From Ralstonia sp. RRA (lineage in GTDB: Bacteria; Pseudomonadota; Gammaproteobacteria; Burkholderiales; Burkholderiaceae): a DNA stretch of 64,000 nucleotides. The stretch covers positions 1,054,001 through 1,118,000 of the forward strand of contig NZ_CP146092.1 in the NCBI RefSeq assembly GCF_037023145.1, written 5' to 3'. Of this stretch, positions 1 to 8,889 are shown piece by piece. Numbering within the stretch: position 1 is the stretch's first letter; every line of letters starts with the position of its first letter. The notes beneath the pieces were generated by a model. The model made no database searches. It was not told the origin of the DNA and saw only the letters and a program-made list of their open reading frames with translations. A program made the position numbers and the translations under genes.

Positions 1-252
1 TGCGCCGGCTTGGCCATGCGTGAGCGATGTGTCTGCTGGCAGGTACTTGGCATCGAAACGCTCGCGCGAGACCACCCAGCGGTCACCCGTTGAACCGGTG
101 ATGAGTGCATCGCCGGGCGCATAGCGGTTGGGGCCTTCCAGGCTCATCAGCTCGCCAGGCTGCCTGGCGAAATCGACCTGGACGGTCTCGTCCTTGACGA
201 AGGGGTGTGCGGCGGGGTCGGTACGCAGATCGACGTGTTGCAGGGTGGGCAT
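1..252 (-). CDS. PGDYG-domain-like protein, partial (C-terminus beyond left edge)
   Basis: An open frame starts at an ATG at 252 and reads leftward for 84 codons without a stop, so the gene runs off the window. The peptide begins MPTLQHVDLRTDPAAHPFV and contains APGDALITGSTGDRWVVSRE followed by RFDAKYLPA. The PGD-x5-GxxGDRW-VSRERFDAKY pattern is typical of small bacterial PGDYG proteins, whose function is unknown to me. It is divergent from the dipeptidase gene at 468. The family call is from memory of the motif and only part of the protein is visible. Confidence 0.6.
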   Translation of the reverse strand, partial: MPTLQHVDLRTDPAAHPFVKDETVQVDFARQPGELMSLEGPNRYAPGDALITGSTGDRWVVSRERFDAKYLPADTSLTHGQAGA

Positions 253-467
253 GAAGCGGCAAGAGCGAGGTCAGGCGGAAGGCCGTAAGGGTAGCGCGAA
301 ACGCGCCAGTATTGCGGAGGCCCTACAGCGTAGTAGGGTGCCCGCTGCGATCCAGCTCGAACACCTTGTGGCGTGTCGCGGTGGCGCGTAACGCAGTGTA
401 GGCAGACGCGGTGGCAGCCGGGTGAGATCGCACGGACAATACCGCTGCCCAACCACGCGGAGTACCT

Positions 468-1898
468 ATGCCGATCGACTGGACCCTCATCGAGACACGC
501 GGGGCGGATGCCTTGCATGACACCATCGTTGAGATTGACGGTTGGGCACTGCCGCTCGATGCGGCAGCGCAGTCGGCAAGCTACTTTCTGCTCTCGGCAG
601 ACGCGCCTTGCTGTGGTGGCTGCGTGCCGCGTAGCCCGGCGACGAGCATCGAGGTGTTTGCCGCGCAGCCGGTGCGCATGGATGATGACGCCGTTCGCCT
701 GCGCGGCCGTCTGCTGCGCTTGCAGGACGATCCGGCGGGTTGGCGCTATCAACTGGTGGAAGCCGCACTGACTGCGGTTCAACCGTCGGCCCAGCCAGCA
801 CGCGTGAGTCGCCGCGTGTTTCTGGCCGCCGGCGCCGCGTTGGGGCTGGCGGCCTGCGCGCCCGGCCGCTTTGCCAACTACACCGAAGGCGATGCCGGCG
901 CGGACACCACTTGGACGTCACCACCAGGCGCACTCACCATCGACATCCACAGCCACGCCGGCCGCGTGATCGTCTCGCGCGATCCCAAGATCGGTGCTAA
1001 CCGGCCGTTTCTGCCGGTGGCTGAGCCGATGCGCACCGGCGGCATGAACGTCATCTGCCTGGCCATCGTCACCGATACCACTGCCGTGCACGTGGCGGCC
1101 AGCGGCAACCGCTTCGAGGCCTTCCGTACGCCGGAGCCAGGCGAGTTGTACCAGCTCGGCCTGACCGAGTTTGCGCGTGCCCAGCGCTTGATCGACAAAG
1201 AGCAACTGCACGTGGTGACGGATGCCGCATCGCTGGCGGCCATGGGCACGCAGGGCCCGAGCGTCATCATCGCGTCAGAAGGGGCGGACTTTCTGGAGGG
1301 CCGCATCGAGCGTGTGGACGAGGCCTACACGCAGCATCGTCTGCGGCTTCTGCAGCTTACGCACTACCGCGTGAACGAGCTAGGCGACATCCAGACCGAG
1401 CCGCCTGTGCATGGCGGCCTGACAGACTTTGGTGCTGAAGTGGTGCGACGCTGCAACACGCTGGGCATCGTCGTGGACGTGGCGCACGGCACGTATGACC
1501 TCGTCAAGCGGGCAGCGGCGATCACCACCAAACCACTGGTGCTGTCACATACGGCGCTCTCCGGATCGCCCAGGGCGCGCAGCCGGTTGATTTCAGCAGA
1601 CCACGCGCGCGCGGTGGCGGACACGGGCGGTGTGATCGGCGTATGGCCCAATGCGGCAGATTTCCCCAGCATCGATGCCATGGCACTGGGCATCAAGCGC
1701 ATGGCCGATGTGGTGGGCGTGGCGCATGTGGGGCTGGGTACCGACATGCTGGGCTTCATCAAGCCGCCGGTGTTCACCAGCTACAAGCAGTTGCCCGCGC
1801 TGGCCGCTGCGTTGCTGCAGACAGGGTTCACGCAGGCAGAGGTGGGGCAGATTCTTGGTGGCAACTACCGGCGCGTGTTTGAGGCGACGGTCGGTTGA
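468..1898 (+). CDS. M19 (renal/membrane) dipeptidase with an extra N-terminal domain
   Basis: The product is a 476-residue zinc dipeptidase of peptidase family M19. Residues about 150-475 carry the family landmarks: DIHSH (first metal ligands), ASEGADFL (bridging Glu), VVDVAHG and VLSHTAL (metal-binding His) and VGLGTDM near the end. The first ~100 residues are separate and resemble the small DUF3299-like fold (GWALPLD, YFLLSADAPCCGGCVP). An internal SRRVFLAAGAALGLAAC stretch (residues 114-130) looks like a Tat/lipoprotein export signal. A GTG at 804 could start a conventional exported dipeptidase. The whole frame is open from ATG 468, so either a fusion or a misjudged start is possible. The gene is convergent with the lipoprotein gene at 1963. 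Confidence 0.85.
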   Translation: MPIDWTLIETRGADALHDTIVEIDGWALPLDAAAQSASYFLLSADAPCCGGCVPRSPATSIEVFAAQPVRMDDDAVRLRGRLLRLQDDPAGWRYQLVEAALTAVQPSAQPARVSRRVFLAAGAALGLAACAPGRFANYTEGDAGADTTWTSPPGALTIDIHSHAGRVIVSRDPKIGANRPFLPVAEPMRTGGMNVICLAIVTDTTAVHVAASGNRFEAFRTPEPGELYQLGLTEFARAQRLIDKEQLHVVTDAASLAAMGTQGPSVIIASEGADFLEGRIERVDEAYTQHRLRLLQLTHYRVNELGDIQTEPPVHGGLTDFGAEVVRRCNTLGIVVDVAHGTYDLVKRAAAITTKPLVLSHTALSGSPRARSRLISADHARAVADTGGVIGVWPNAADFPSIDAMALGIKRMADVVGVAHVGLGTDMLGFIKPPVFTSYKQLPALAAALLQTGFTQAEVGQILGGNYRRVFEATVG

Positions 1899-1902
1899 TC
1901 GC

Positions 1903-1931
1903 GGCCCGCAAGGCAGTCAACCCTGCGGGCC
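1903..1931. terminator. Hairpin between convergent genes
   Basis: Perfect 8-bp arms GGCCCGCA (1903-1910) and TGCGGGCC (1924-1931) lie between the stops of the dipeptidase and the lipoprotein gene. No T-run follows on either strand, so intrinsic termination is only suggested by position. Confidence 0.4.
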
Positions 1932-1962
1932 GGATCACCGCGCCTTCCCCGTGTGCTCGGCT

Positions 1963-4086
1963 TTAGCGGTCGTACTCGACCGATGTGGTGAAGTTCAGGT
2001 CAAGCGGATCTGCCCACGACATGTTGGTGAACGACATGTCCAGCGTGCCTGTCCAGCCCGCCACCGCAGGGAAGGCTACGCCCTGGTCACCCGGCACCTT
2101 GACCGTGAGCGTGGTACCCGGCGCCGCCGGCGAGGCACGGCCCACACCATTTACGAACACCGTTGATTGGCCCGACATCGTAGAGCGAATCTGCACGTTG
2201 ACGCGCTTCACGAACGGCACGCCTGCCTTGGTCGTCCACGTGACCGGCAGGGTGGCGCCGCCCGCAAACGTCGATGCCGTGCCGGGGGTGAGGATGTCGC
2301 GCGTGGCCTGGGAAATGTCCTGCCACGTGTATTGGCGCAGTGCTGTGGGCGATGGCGACGGCGTGCGCAGCCGTACCGTATAGCTGTGCGTGCGCACGGA
2401 CGGTGTGCTCGTGGCCGGGTTGCCGTTCTGATAGATGTCGATCGTGTAGGCGCTGAACGGCGTGATCGTTGCCAGCTCTGATGCACTCAACTGCGGTTTG
2501 GCCCATGCGGTGTTGTTGCGCGGCGCGTCGCCAGGCCACGTGAATACGCCCTGGTTGGCGGGGTCTTGTGCCACGCCGGCCAGGCGGAAGTTGTTGCGGC
2601 ACGCGCTTTGCTTAGCCAGTGCGGCAAGCTGCGCCACCGTCTGGCCTGCGCCAACCTGGGCGCGGATGTTCAGCGTGTCGCACGTGCCGGAAGACGGCTG
2701 CAGGAACACCCCGTTGCGCAGGCCCGGGCCGGTGACGATTGCAAAGTCGACCGGTGTGCCGCTTGCATCCACGATCCCAACCTGCATGTTCATCGAATCG
2801 ACAAACGCGTTGGTGCCGGTCATTGCGGTGGCGCTGTTCAGCCAGTCCCACTTCTGCGCATTGGCGTTGACCTTGGTGAGCACGGCGCGCTGGTTGCCGA
2901 CGATGCGCCAGCCGTTGTCGCCGCTGGCGCGCGAGGCGGCTTGCACGGCCACCTGCACATGCTGCTGCATGCCGTCACGCAGGCCATCGGCGCGGGTCCA
3001 GGCGAGCTTGACCCACAGCGTATCGCCACTGCTGGATGCCACGCGGATGATCTCCGGCAGGCTGAAGCTGGCGTTGTTCATCGCGTCGTCGGCAAACAGG
3101 CCGGGGGTGCCGCCGCCGGTTGCCGGGCCGAATTCCTGGTCGGCGGTCATGCCGTTGTTCAGGTAGGCCGAGGGCACGCCATTGATGCGCGCGCCGCTGG
3201 CCACGTCATCCACGAAGATCTGGCCGCAGACGGGCACGCTGCCGCCGGTGCGCCCGGCACCCGTCGATCCCGCAAAGCACTGGTTGAGCGCAGTTTGCAA
3301 TGCGGCCAGGTCGCTGGCGGTGGGCAGATTGGAGACGGGGTTGCCGCCGATGGTTGCCGTGCTCGGCAGGCTGGCTTTGTCGCTGGCTTGCGGCGCCACG
3401 CCGGGCGAGAGTTGCAGTTGTGCGGGCGTATCGCTCGACGCACCCGCCACCGAGCTGATCTGCACGCTGCCGTCCGGCAGCACGTTCACCTTCACCTGAT
3501 CGAGCAACCGATCAAGCCCGGGCGCGCCGGCTGTCAGCGGGCCGGAGATCAGGTCAGCGCCCGTATTGCCCGTGGCCGCCAGCAGGTCGGCCAGCGCAGC
3601 CGAATAAGCGGCAACCGTGCTGGACACGGCCGATGCCGTCACCTTGCTCTGCAGCAGACCGGTGTTGCCCAACAGCTTGCTGGGGTTGTCACCGACGATG
3701 GTGGCGGCAATGGCGTTGGTGATGGGCGTGATGTTGATCGTCTGCGTGCCGGCGCTGGCGGACAGCGCGATGAGCGTGGCCTGTGAGTCCGCCACATTGC
3801 CCGAGGCCGACAGAACGAACGGCGCACTGAGGCCCGTGACGTCGCACTGGAAGGCCCCTGACGTAGCGTTGGCGGGGCAATTGACCGACTTGCCGCTGGC
3901 GTCCATCAGCGTGACCGTGGCGCCTTGCATGGCGGCGCCGGCGGCCGCTACACCGCTGACGGTCAGTGTCTTGGGCGAGCCACCGCCGGGTGTCGTGTCG
4001 GTCGGGGTGCTGTTGCCCGAATCGCCACCGCCGCAGGCGGACAGGGCAAGCGTGGCCAGCGCAAGTGCAATGGGGGTGAGTTTCAT
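1963..4086 (-). CDS. Large secreted lipoprotein of unknown function
   Basis: The product is a 707-residue protein starting MKLTPIALALATLALSAC. This is a lipoprotein signal with lipobox LSAC (Cys18), followed by a Gly/Ser/Thr/Pro linker rich in GGG and TPT. The ATG at 4086 is chosen because GGGAGGACC lies just upstream. The frame stays open further upstream but without a signal peptide. Residues about 40-110 (VSGVAAAGAAMQGATVTLMD, then SGAFQCDVTGL) look like a carboxypeptidase-regulatory-type beta domain. The rest has no motif I recognise. It is probably an outer-membrane or surface lipoprotein. It is divergent from the LuxR-type gene at 4326 with about 240 bp between them. Confidence 0.8.
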   Translation of the reverse strand: MKLTPIALALATLALSACGGGDSGNSTPTDTTPGGGSPKTLTVSGVAAAGAAMQGATVTLMDASGKSVNCPANATSGAFQCDVTGLSAPFVLSASGNVADSQATLIALSASAGTQTINITPITNAIAATIVGDNPSKLLGNTGLLQSKVTASAVSSTVAAYSAALADLLAATGNTGADLISGPLTAGAPGLDRLLDQVKVNVLPDGSVQISSVAGASSDTPAQLQLSPGVAPQASDKASLPSTATIGGNPVSNLPTASDLAALQTALNQCFAGSTGAGRTGGSVPVCGQIFVDDVASGARINGVPSAYLNNGMTADQEFGPATGGGTPGLFADDAMNNASFSLPEIIRVASSSGDTLWVKLAWTRADGLRDGMQQHVQVAVQAASRASGDNGWRIVGNQRAVLTKVNANAQKWDWLNSATAMTGTNAFVDSMNMQVGIVDASGTPVDFAIVTGPGLRNGVFLQPSSGTCDTLNIRAQVGAGQTVAQLAALAKQSACRNNFRLAGVAQDPANQGVFTWPGDAPRNNTAWAKPQLSASELATITPFSAYTIDIYQNGNPATSTPSVRTHSYTVRLRTPSPSPTALRQYTWQDISQATRDILTPGTASTFAGGATLPVTWTTKAGVPFVKRVNVQIRSTMSGQSTVFVNGVGRASPAAPGTTLTVKVPGDQGVAFPAVAGWTGTLDMSFTNMSWADPLDLNFTTSVEYDR

Positions 4087-4325
4087 GGGGTCCTCCCGGA
4101 TCGTTGTGGGTTCGCCGTACGTGCGGCGACGTTGTTCTGCACGCAGATTCTCGAAGGGCGCGTGATCCCCGGCATCCTTCATTTGGAGGAAAGCCCGCGC
4201 CAAATGAACGATCCCGATGCGCGGGCGCACGTGGTAGTTTGCACACACAACATGCCCGGTGCCGACCATCATGGCGAGCACGACGGGCGTCATGGCCAGA
4301 CAGCCATCCTTCGGGGGAGGGACGC

Positions 4326-5444
4326 TTGCTCAAAGACCAGCTCATCGGCGACCTGTATGAGGCCGCTGTCACGCAGGACGGTTTTCTCGAAACGTTTCAC
4401 GAGGTCACCGAAGCGCTCGGCGCGAATGTCTTCCACATGTTCAGCTGGGACGCCGTTCGCAACGCCCCACAACTTTCGACTTACTCCCCAGGTAGGGGTT
4501 GGGACGATGTCATTGCCCGCTACGACCAGTACTACGGCGCGTTCGACCCGCGACGCGGCGTTGTAGCGAGTGCAAACGTGAGAGAGTTCGTCTTCTGCCA
4601 GGACTACCTGTCCGACGCTTACGTTGAACGCAGCGAGTTCTTCCAGGACTACCAGATACCGGCGGGCTTTCGCTATCTGACGGGCGTGCGCCTGGAGCGC
4701 CCGGGCTCCGGCGACATCCTGCTCGGCATGCTCCGTGCGCACGGGCGCACGCCTTTCTCAGAGGAAGACCGCATTAACGCAGCGAGCATGACGGGCCATC
4801 TGCAGCGCACGATCAACCTCTGGCAGGACACGCGCGTGTTGCACCGCGATGCGGCGCTTGGCGTGGAACTGATGCAGCAGCTCGGCTTGGCGGTGTTTGC
4901 GCTGGGGCGCGACAGGCGCGTGCTGTTCGCCAACACAGAAGCCGAGGCCATGCTGCGCACATCCACCTGTCTGCGGCTGGAGCACGGCCGTCTGAGTGCT
5001 GCGCTCGCTGCCGACAACGCTGTTCTGCAGACGGTGCTGGCGCGCGTGGCGAAAACCCGCAAGGGTGAGAGCTTTGCCGTGCGGCCCGCGCTGGGCGCGG
5101 CGCATGAAATCTTCCTCGGCATTTCGCTATTGCCCGCCAACGCGGCACAGACCGCGTTTGGCGATGCCGCACTGATGATCACGGCGCGCCGGCGTGGTGC
5201 GGATGGGTTGGTGACGGCAGGCCAGTTGCGTCAGGCCTTCGGCCTGTCGGCGGCGGAAGCGGCGGTGGGCGAGGCGCTGATCGCCGGCAAGACGCCCGAC
5301 GAATACGCTGCCGCCGCCGGTGTTGCGCTGTCGACGGTGCGGTCGCAATTGCGCGCCATCTTCGAGAAGACCTGCACACGCTCACAAGCGGAGGCCGTCG
5401 GGGCGATGTTGTGGGTGCTGTCGCAGCGTAAGCCGCAGGGCTAG
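4326..5444 (+). CDS. LuxR-family transcriptional regulator
   Basis: The product has 372 residues if translation starts at TTG 4326, preceded by GGGGGAGGGACGC, a strong ribosome site. The longer open frame upstream is compositionally non-protein-like. The C-terminal ~65 residues form a LuxR-type helix-turn-helix: LRQAFGLSAAEAAVGEALIA, then GKTPDEYAAAAGVALSTVRS, which is the recognition helix. The N-terminal half contains no receiver domain. It looks like a PAS/GAF-like sensory region (YDQYYGAFDPR, LAVFALGRDRRVLFAN). It is probably a one-component regulator. The target is unknown; the divergent lipoprotein gene is the obvious candidate. Confidence 0.8.
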   Translation: MLKDQLIGDLYEAAVTQDGFLETFHEVTEALGANVFHMFSWDAVRNAPQLSTYSPGRGWDDVIARYDQYYGAFDPRRGVVASANVREFVFCQDYLSDAYVERSEFFQDYQIPAGFRYLTGVRLERPGSGDILLGMLRAHGRTPFSEEDRINAASMTGHLQRTINLWQDTRVLHRDAALGVELMQQLGLAVFALGRDRRVLFANTEAEAMLRTSTCLRLEHGRLSAALAADNAVLQTVLARVAKTRKGESFAVRPALGAAHEIFLGISLLPANAAQTAFGDAALMITARRRGADGLVTAGQLRQAFGLSAAEAAVGEALIAGKTPDEYAAAAGVALSTVRSQLRAIFEKTCTRSQAEAVGAMLWVLSQRKPQG

Positions 5445-5494
5445 GGCTGGAGGCTTGCCACGCCGGCACGACTGCCCGGCGCGCGGACTATGAA

Positions 5495-5800
5495 TTACGA
5501 GAAGACCGGGCGAAAGAAGCTGCGCTCGTAGCTGACGATGCAGCCGGTTTCGTCTGCATATTGGAAGGCGGCGATGCAGGCGGGGTCGGTTTTCGACTGC
5601 TCTCGATAGACCTCGTATGCCGCGAGGCTCGGGAACGAGAACAAAGCCAGCGCGACGTTGTTTGCGCCTTCGGACGGCAGAAAGTAGCCGTGGTGCTGGC
5701 CACCGAATTTCTCGACCAGCGGAATCCACATCTTGCCGTAAGTCTCGAATTCAACAAGCCGGGCCGGGTTGACGATATAGCGGAGGTAACAGGTGATCAT
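5495..5800 (-). CDS. NIPSNAP family protein
   Basis: The 101-residue product begins MITCYLRYIVNPARLVEFET and contains FGGQHHGYFLPSEGANNVAL and FPSLAAYEVYREQS. These are typical of bacterial NIPSNAP proteins, which are small ferredoxin-like-fold (dimeric alpha-beta barrel) proteins. No enzymatic role can be assigned. It lies 62 bp downstream of cioB on the same strand and may be the last gene of the oxidase operon. Confidence 0.85.
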   Translation of the reverse strand: MITCYLRYIVNPARLVEFETYGKMWIPLVEKFGGQHHGYFLPSEGANNVALALFSFPSLAAYEVYREQSKTDPACIAAFQYADETGCIVSYERSFFRPVFS

Positions 5801-5862
5801 GGCATGTGCGGGCAGACGAGAAAGGCTGTGAGCCTAAAGGTGTGCCCGCGGTGTCGTCAATC

Positions 5863-6894
5863 TCAGTAGTACCGCAGCTCCGTCGCCTTGCCGTGGAACA
5901 CCTTGTACGCGTAGATGGTGTAGCCCACGATGGTCGGCAACACGATGGCCACGCCCACCAGCATGAACTCGAGCGATTCCGGGGCGCTGGCAGCCTGCCA
6001 GATGTCGAGCCGGTCCACCACCAGATACGGGAACAGGCTGTAGGCCAAGCCGTTGAACGCCAGCAGGAAAATGGCACCGGTGCCCACGAAGGGCGCCCAG
6101 ATCAGGTGTTCATCCCCTTTGGCAATCTGCTGCGGCAAGCGTCGCAACACCCAGTCGATCAGGCCGAACAGCGCGATCGTCACCAGCGGCACGGGTGCCA
6201 GCAGGATGATGTTGGGCAAGGCAAACCACTTGTCGAACACGCGCGTGCTGACCCACGGCGTGGCGAGCGACACTGCAGCCACGCCCAGCGCCGTGAACCA
6301 CAGGCTGCCGCGTGCCCACTGCACCGCGCGCAACTGCAGCGCGCCTTCGGTCTTCATGATGAGCCACGTAGCGCCCAGCAGCAGGTAGCCAGCAATCAGC
6401 CCACCTGCCGTGCAGAGCGCAAAGATGATGTTGGCGGTGTCGTAGTGGAAACCCGTGATGTACAGCCCCAGCATCAGCCCCTGCGCCGCCGTGGCAATGA
6501 CGGAGCCTGCGTAGAACGCGCGGTTCCACCATGGCTTATGGTGCGCGCGCGCCTTGACGCGAAAGTCGAACGCCACGCCGCGCAGGATCAGCCCAAACAG
6601 CATGATGGCGACGGGCAAGTACAGCGCACCCAGGATCTCGCCGTGCGCGGCCGGAAACGCCACCAGCAGCAGGCCGACGCCGAGCACGAGCCAGGTTTCG
6701 TTGGCATCCCAGAATGGGCCGATGGAGGCGATCATGGTGTCCTTCTCGGCGTCGTCCGCACGGCGCAGCAGGATGCCGACGCCCAGGTCGTAGCCGTCCA
6801 GCACCACATAGGCCAGCACGGCAATACCCATCAGGGCCATGAAGACCACCGGCAGCCAGCCGGCGGGTTGGGAGAGATCAGGGAGGGTGCTCAT
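5863..6894 (-). CDS. cioB: Cytochrome bd-type (cyanide-insensitive) quinol oxidase subunit II
   Basis: The product is a 343-residue polytopic membrane protein. The N-terminus has VVLDGYDLGVGILL and IGPFWDANETWLVLGVGLLL, the signature of CydB/CioB. With CioA it forms a quinol:O2 oxidoreductase in the inner membrane that conserves energy without pumping protons. Its start overlaps the cioA stop by 4 bp (ATGA), implying translational coupling. The 343-residue length is nearer CioB than E. coli CydB (379). Confidence 0.93.
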   Translation of the reverse strand: MSTLPDLSQPAGWLPVVFMALMGIAVLAYVVLDGYDLGVGILLRRADDAEKDTMIASIGPFWDANETWLVLGVGLLLVAFPAAHGEILGALYLPVAIMLFGLILRGVAFDFRVKARAHHKPWWNRAFYAGSVIATAAQGLMLGLYITGFHYDTANIIFALCTAGGLIAGYLLLGATWLIMKTEGALQLRAVQWARGSLWFTALGVAAVSLATPWVSTRVFDKWFALPNIILLAPVPLVTIALFGLIDWVLRRLPQQIAKGDEHLIWAPFVGTGAIFLLAFNGLAYSLFPYLVVDRLDIWQAASAPESLEFMLVGVAIVLPTIVGYTIYAYKVFHGKATELRYY

Positions 6895-8264
6895 GCGTGG
6901 CTCGCCACGGGGGCGGAGAGTTGGGGGCTGTGCTTGCCCGGAATGTCGGCGTCAGTCGGGTCGATGGTGCCCCCGGCCTTGCGGGCCAGGTAGAACACCA
7001 CGCCGATATACGAGGCGATGAGGAAGGCGTAAAGCGCCAGGTACATCGCCAGCGTGCTGCCGATCATCTGGGCGGGCACGGTGGAGGCCGCCTGCGCGGT
7101 GGTCAGCACGCCGTAGACGAGCCACGGCTGGCGGCCAATCTCTGTGACGTACCAGCCGGCGACCACGGCCACCCAGCCGGAGAACGTCATCGCCACCAGG
7201 GCACGCGCCAGCCAGCGCGGCAACTCACCACCACGGCGCAGTCGCCAGGCGCTTGCCCATGACACGGCCAGCATCAGCAGCCCCACGCCAACCATCAGGC
7301 GGAAGGCGAAGAACACCGGCACCACGGGCGGGTGCTGATCGAACCGGTCCAACCCCTGCACCTCGCCGTCGAGCGAGTGCGTCAGATATAGCGATGCCAG
7401 CTTGGGCACCGCGATCTCGAAGCGGTTGCTCCGCGTGGCCGCATTCGGGATGCCGAACAGCACGGCGGGCACGCCGCGCTCGGTCTGCCAGATGCCCTCC
7501 ATGGCGGCCAGCTTGGCCGGCTGGTGCTCCAGCGTGTTCAGGCCATGCGCATCACCCGCAACGATCTGCAGGGGGATCAGCATGGCGGCCAGCACCACGC
7601 CCGTCTTGAGGCTGGAACGCACGTCGGCACCACGATCGTTGCGCAGCCAGCGATAGGCGGAAAGCCCTGCCAGCAGGAACGACACCGTCAGCCCAGAGGC
7701 CAGCAGCATGTGCGTGAACCGGTACGGGAACGACGGGTTGAAGATGATCGCCAGCCAGCTTTGCGGATGCGCGCGGCCGTCGATCATCACGTAGCCGGCG
7801 GGCGTCTGCATCCACGAGTTGAGCGCGATGATCCAGAACACCGAAATGGTCGTGCCCAGCGCCACGAGGAACGTCGCAAACGTATGGATGCGCTGGCTCA
7901 CGCGGCCGGTGCCGAACAGCATGATCCCGAGGAAGCTGGCCTCCAGAAAGAACGCGGTCAGCACCTCATACGCCAGCAGCGGCCCGGCGATATTGCCCAC
8001 GGTGTTCATATAGCCCGGCCAGTTGGTGCCGAACTGAAAGCTCATCGTCACGCCTGACACCACGCCCAGCGCAAAGGTCAGCGCAAAGACCTTCACCCAC
8101 AGGCGGTACGCGGCCATCCAGGCTTCATCGCCCGTTTTGCGGTAGCGCAGCTTGAAGAACAGCAGCACCCACGCCAGCGCGATGCTGATGGTGGGAAAGA
8201 GGATGTGGAAGGTGATGTTGGCGCCGAACTGGATGCGCGCCAGTACAACAGGATCAAGTGACAT
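6891..8264 (-). CDS. cioA: Cytochrome bd-type (cyanide-insensitive) quinol oxidase subunit I
   Basis: The product has 457 residues. It starts MSLDPVVLARIQFGANITFH (the haem-ligand His region) and contains VVSGVTMSFQFGTNWPGY, FFLEASFLGIMLFG and LNSWMQTPAGY, all standard CydA landmarks. The periplasmic Q-loop after residue ~230 is short, which is the Cio-type form associated with cyanide-tolerant respiration in Pseudomonas and Ralstonia. The neighbours are a GbsR/MarR regulator upstream and cioB overlapping downstream. The alternative name is cydA. Confidence 0.93.
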   Translation of the reverse strand: MSLDPVVLARIQFGANITFHILFPTISIALAWVLLFFKLRYRKTGDEAWMAAYRLWVKVFALTFALGVVSGVTMSFQFGTNWPGYMNTVGNIAGPLLAYEVLTAFFLEASFLGIMLFGTGRVSQRIHTFATFLVALGTTISVFWIIALNSWMQTPAGYVMIDGRAHPQSWLAIIFNPSFPYRFTHMLLASGLTVSFLLAGLSAYRWLRNDRGADVRSSLKTGVVLAAMLIPLQIVAGDAHGLNTLEHQPAKLAAMEGIWQTERGVPAVLFGIPNAATRSNRFEIAVPKLASLYLTHSLDGEVQGLDRFDQHPPVVPVFFAFRLMVGVGLLMLAVSWASAWRLRRGGELPRWLARALVAMTFSGWVAVVAGWYVTEIGRQPWLVYGVLTTAQAASTVPAQMIGSTLAMYLALYAFLIASYIGVVFYLARKAGGTIDPTDADIPGKHSPQLSAPVASHA

Positions 8265-8288
8265 GGTTCTGCTTTTGCGTGGGGCGAG

Positions 8289-8849
8289 CTACTTCGATTT
8301 GCCGCCAACGACAACGGCAAGCTTGTTCTTCATCTCCAGCAGCTTGTGCACCTTGGCGCCCATCTTCATGAGCTGCTGCAAGGAGTCGGCATCGAGCTTC
8401 TGCACGTCGTCAAACCAGTTGGTCATGAGCGTGATGAGCTGATACATCTCCTTCATGCGCGCCTGGGCGTGACGGTCATCCGGATCGGTGGGGGATTCGA
8501 GCATCACGTCGCGCAGCAGCGTGAGCGTGGGGTCGATCTCGCGCTTGCGGCGCTCTTCGGCCAGTGTGCGGAAGATGGTCCAGATATCGTCGGGGGCGGA
8601 GAAGTATTCGCGCCGGTCGCCGGGCTTGTGCGAGAGCCGCACCAGCTTCCACGACTCCAGCTCCTTCAGGCCGATGCTCACGTTGGAGCGTGAGAAGCCC
8701 AGCGCCTCGGCAATCTCGTCGGCGTTGATCGGTTCGCGTGCCGCATAGAGCAGGGCATAGATCTGCCCAACCGTGCGGTTGATGCCCCAGCGGCTGCCCA
8801 TCTCGCCAAAGTGCAAGACGAAGCGCTGTTTCAAGGGAGAAAGTTGCAT
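8289..8849 (-). CDS. GbsR/MarR-family transcriptional regulator
   Basis: The product has 186 residues from ATG 8849 (MQLSPLKQRFVLHFGEMGSR). A TTG at 8867 would add six residues. The winged helix is visible in INADEIAEALGFSRSNVSIG followed by LKELESWKLVRLSHKPGDRR. The C-terminal half is a helical dimerisation region with a coiled-coil feel (LMKMGAKVHKLLEMKNKL). It lies 24 bp upstream of cioA on the same strand, so it likely senses a respiratory or stress cue and controls the oxidase. A near-palindrome overlaps the start region and may be its operator. Confidence 0.85.
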   Translation of the reverse strand: MQLSPLKQRFVLHFGEMGSRWGINRTVGQIYALLYAAREPINADEIAEALGFSRSNVSIGLKELESWKLVRLSHKPGDRREYFSAPDDIWTIFRTLAEERRKREIDPTLTLLRDVMLESPTDPDDRHAQARMKEMYQLITLMTNWFDDVQKLDADSLQQLMKMGAKVHKLLEMKNKLAVVVGGKSK

Positions 8850-8865
8850 CGTTTTGATCTTTCTC

Positions 8866-8889
8866 AATTTTCAGGAATTTCTGAAAGTT
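8866..8889. promoter_or_regulatory. Candidate autoregulatory operator of the GbsR/MarR gene
   Basis: TTTCAG (8869-8874), six bases, then CTGAAA (8881-8886) form an inverted repeat. It extends to nine-base arms with one mismatch (AATTTTCAG and CTGAAAGTT). The site lies 17-40 bp ahead of the regulator's ATG and sits in AT-rich sequence unlike the surrounding genes. A MarR-type dimer site is the simplest reading; no binding is shown. Confidence 0.5.

Noticed and set aside
5806..6993. 395-codon open frame on the plus strand opposite cioB
   Set aside because: Cys/Arg/His-rich product with no family features; it is the GC-driven shadow of the membrane protein gene on the other strand.
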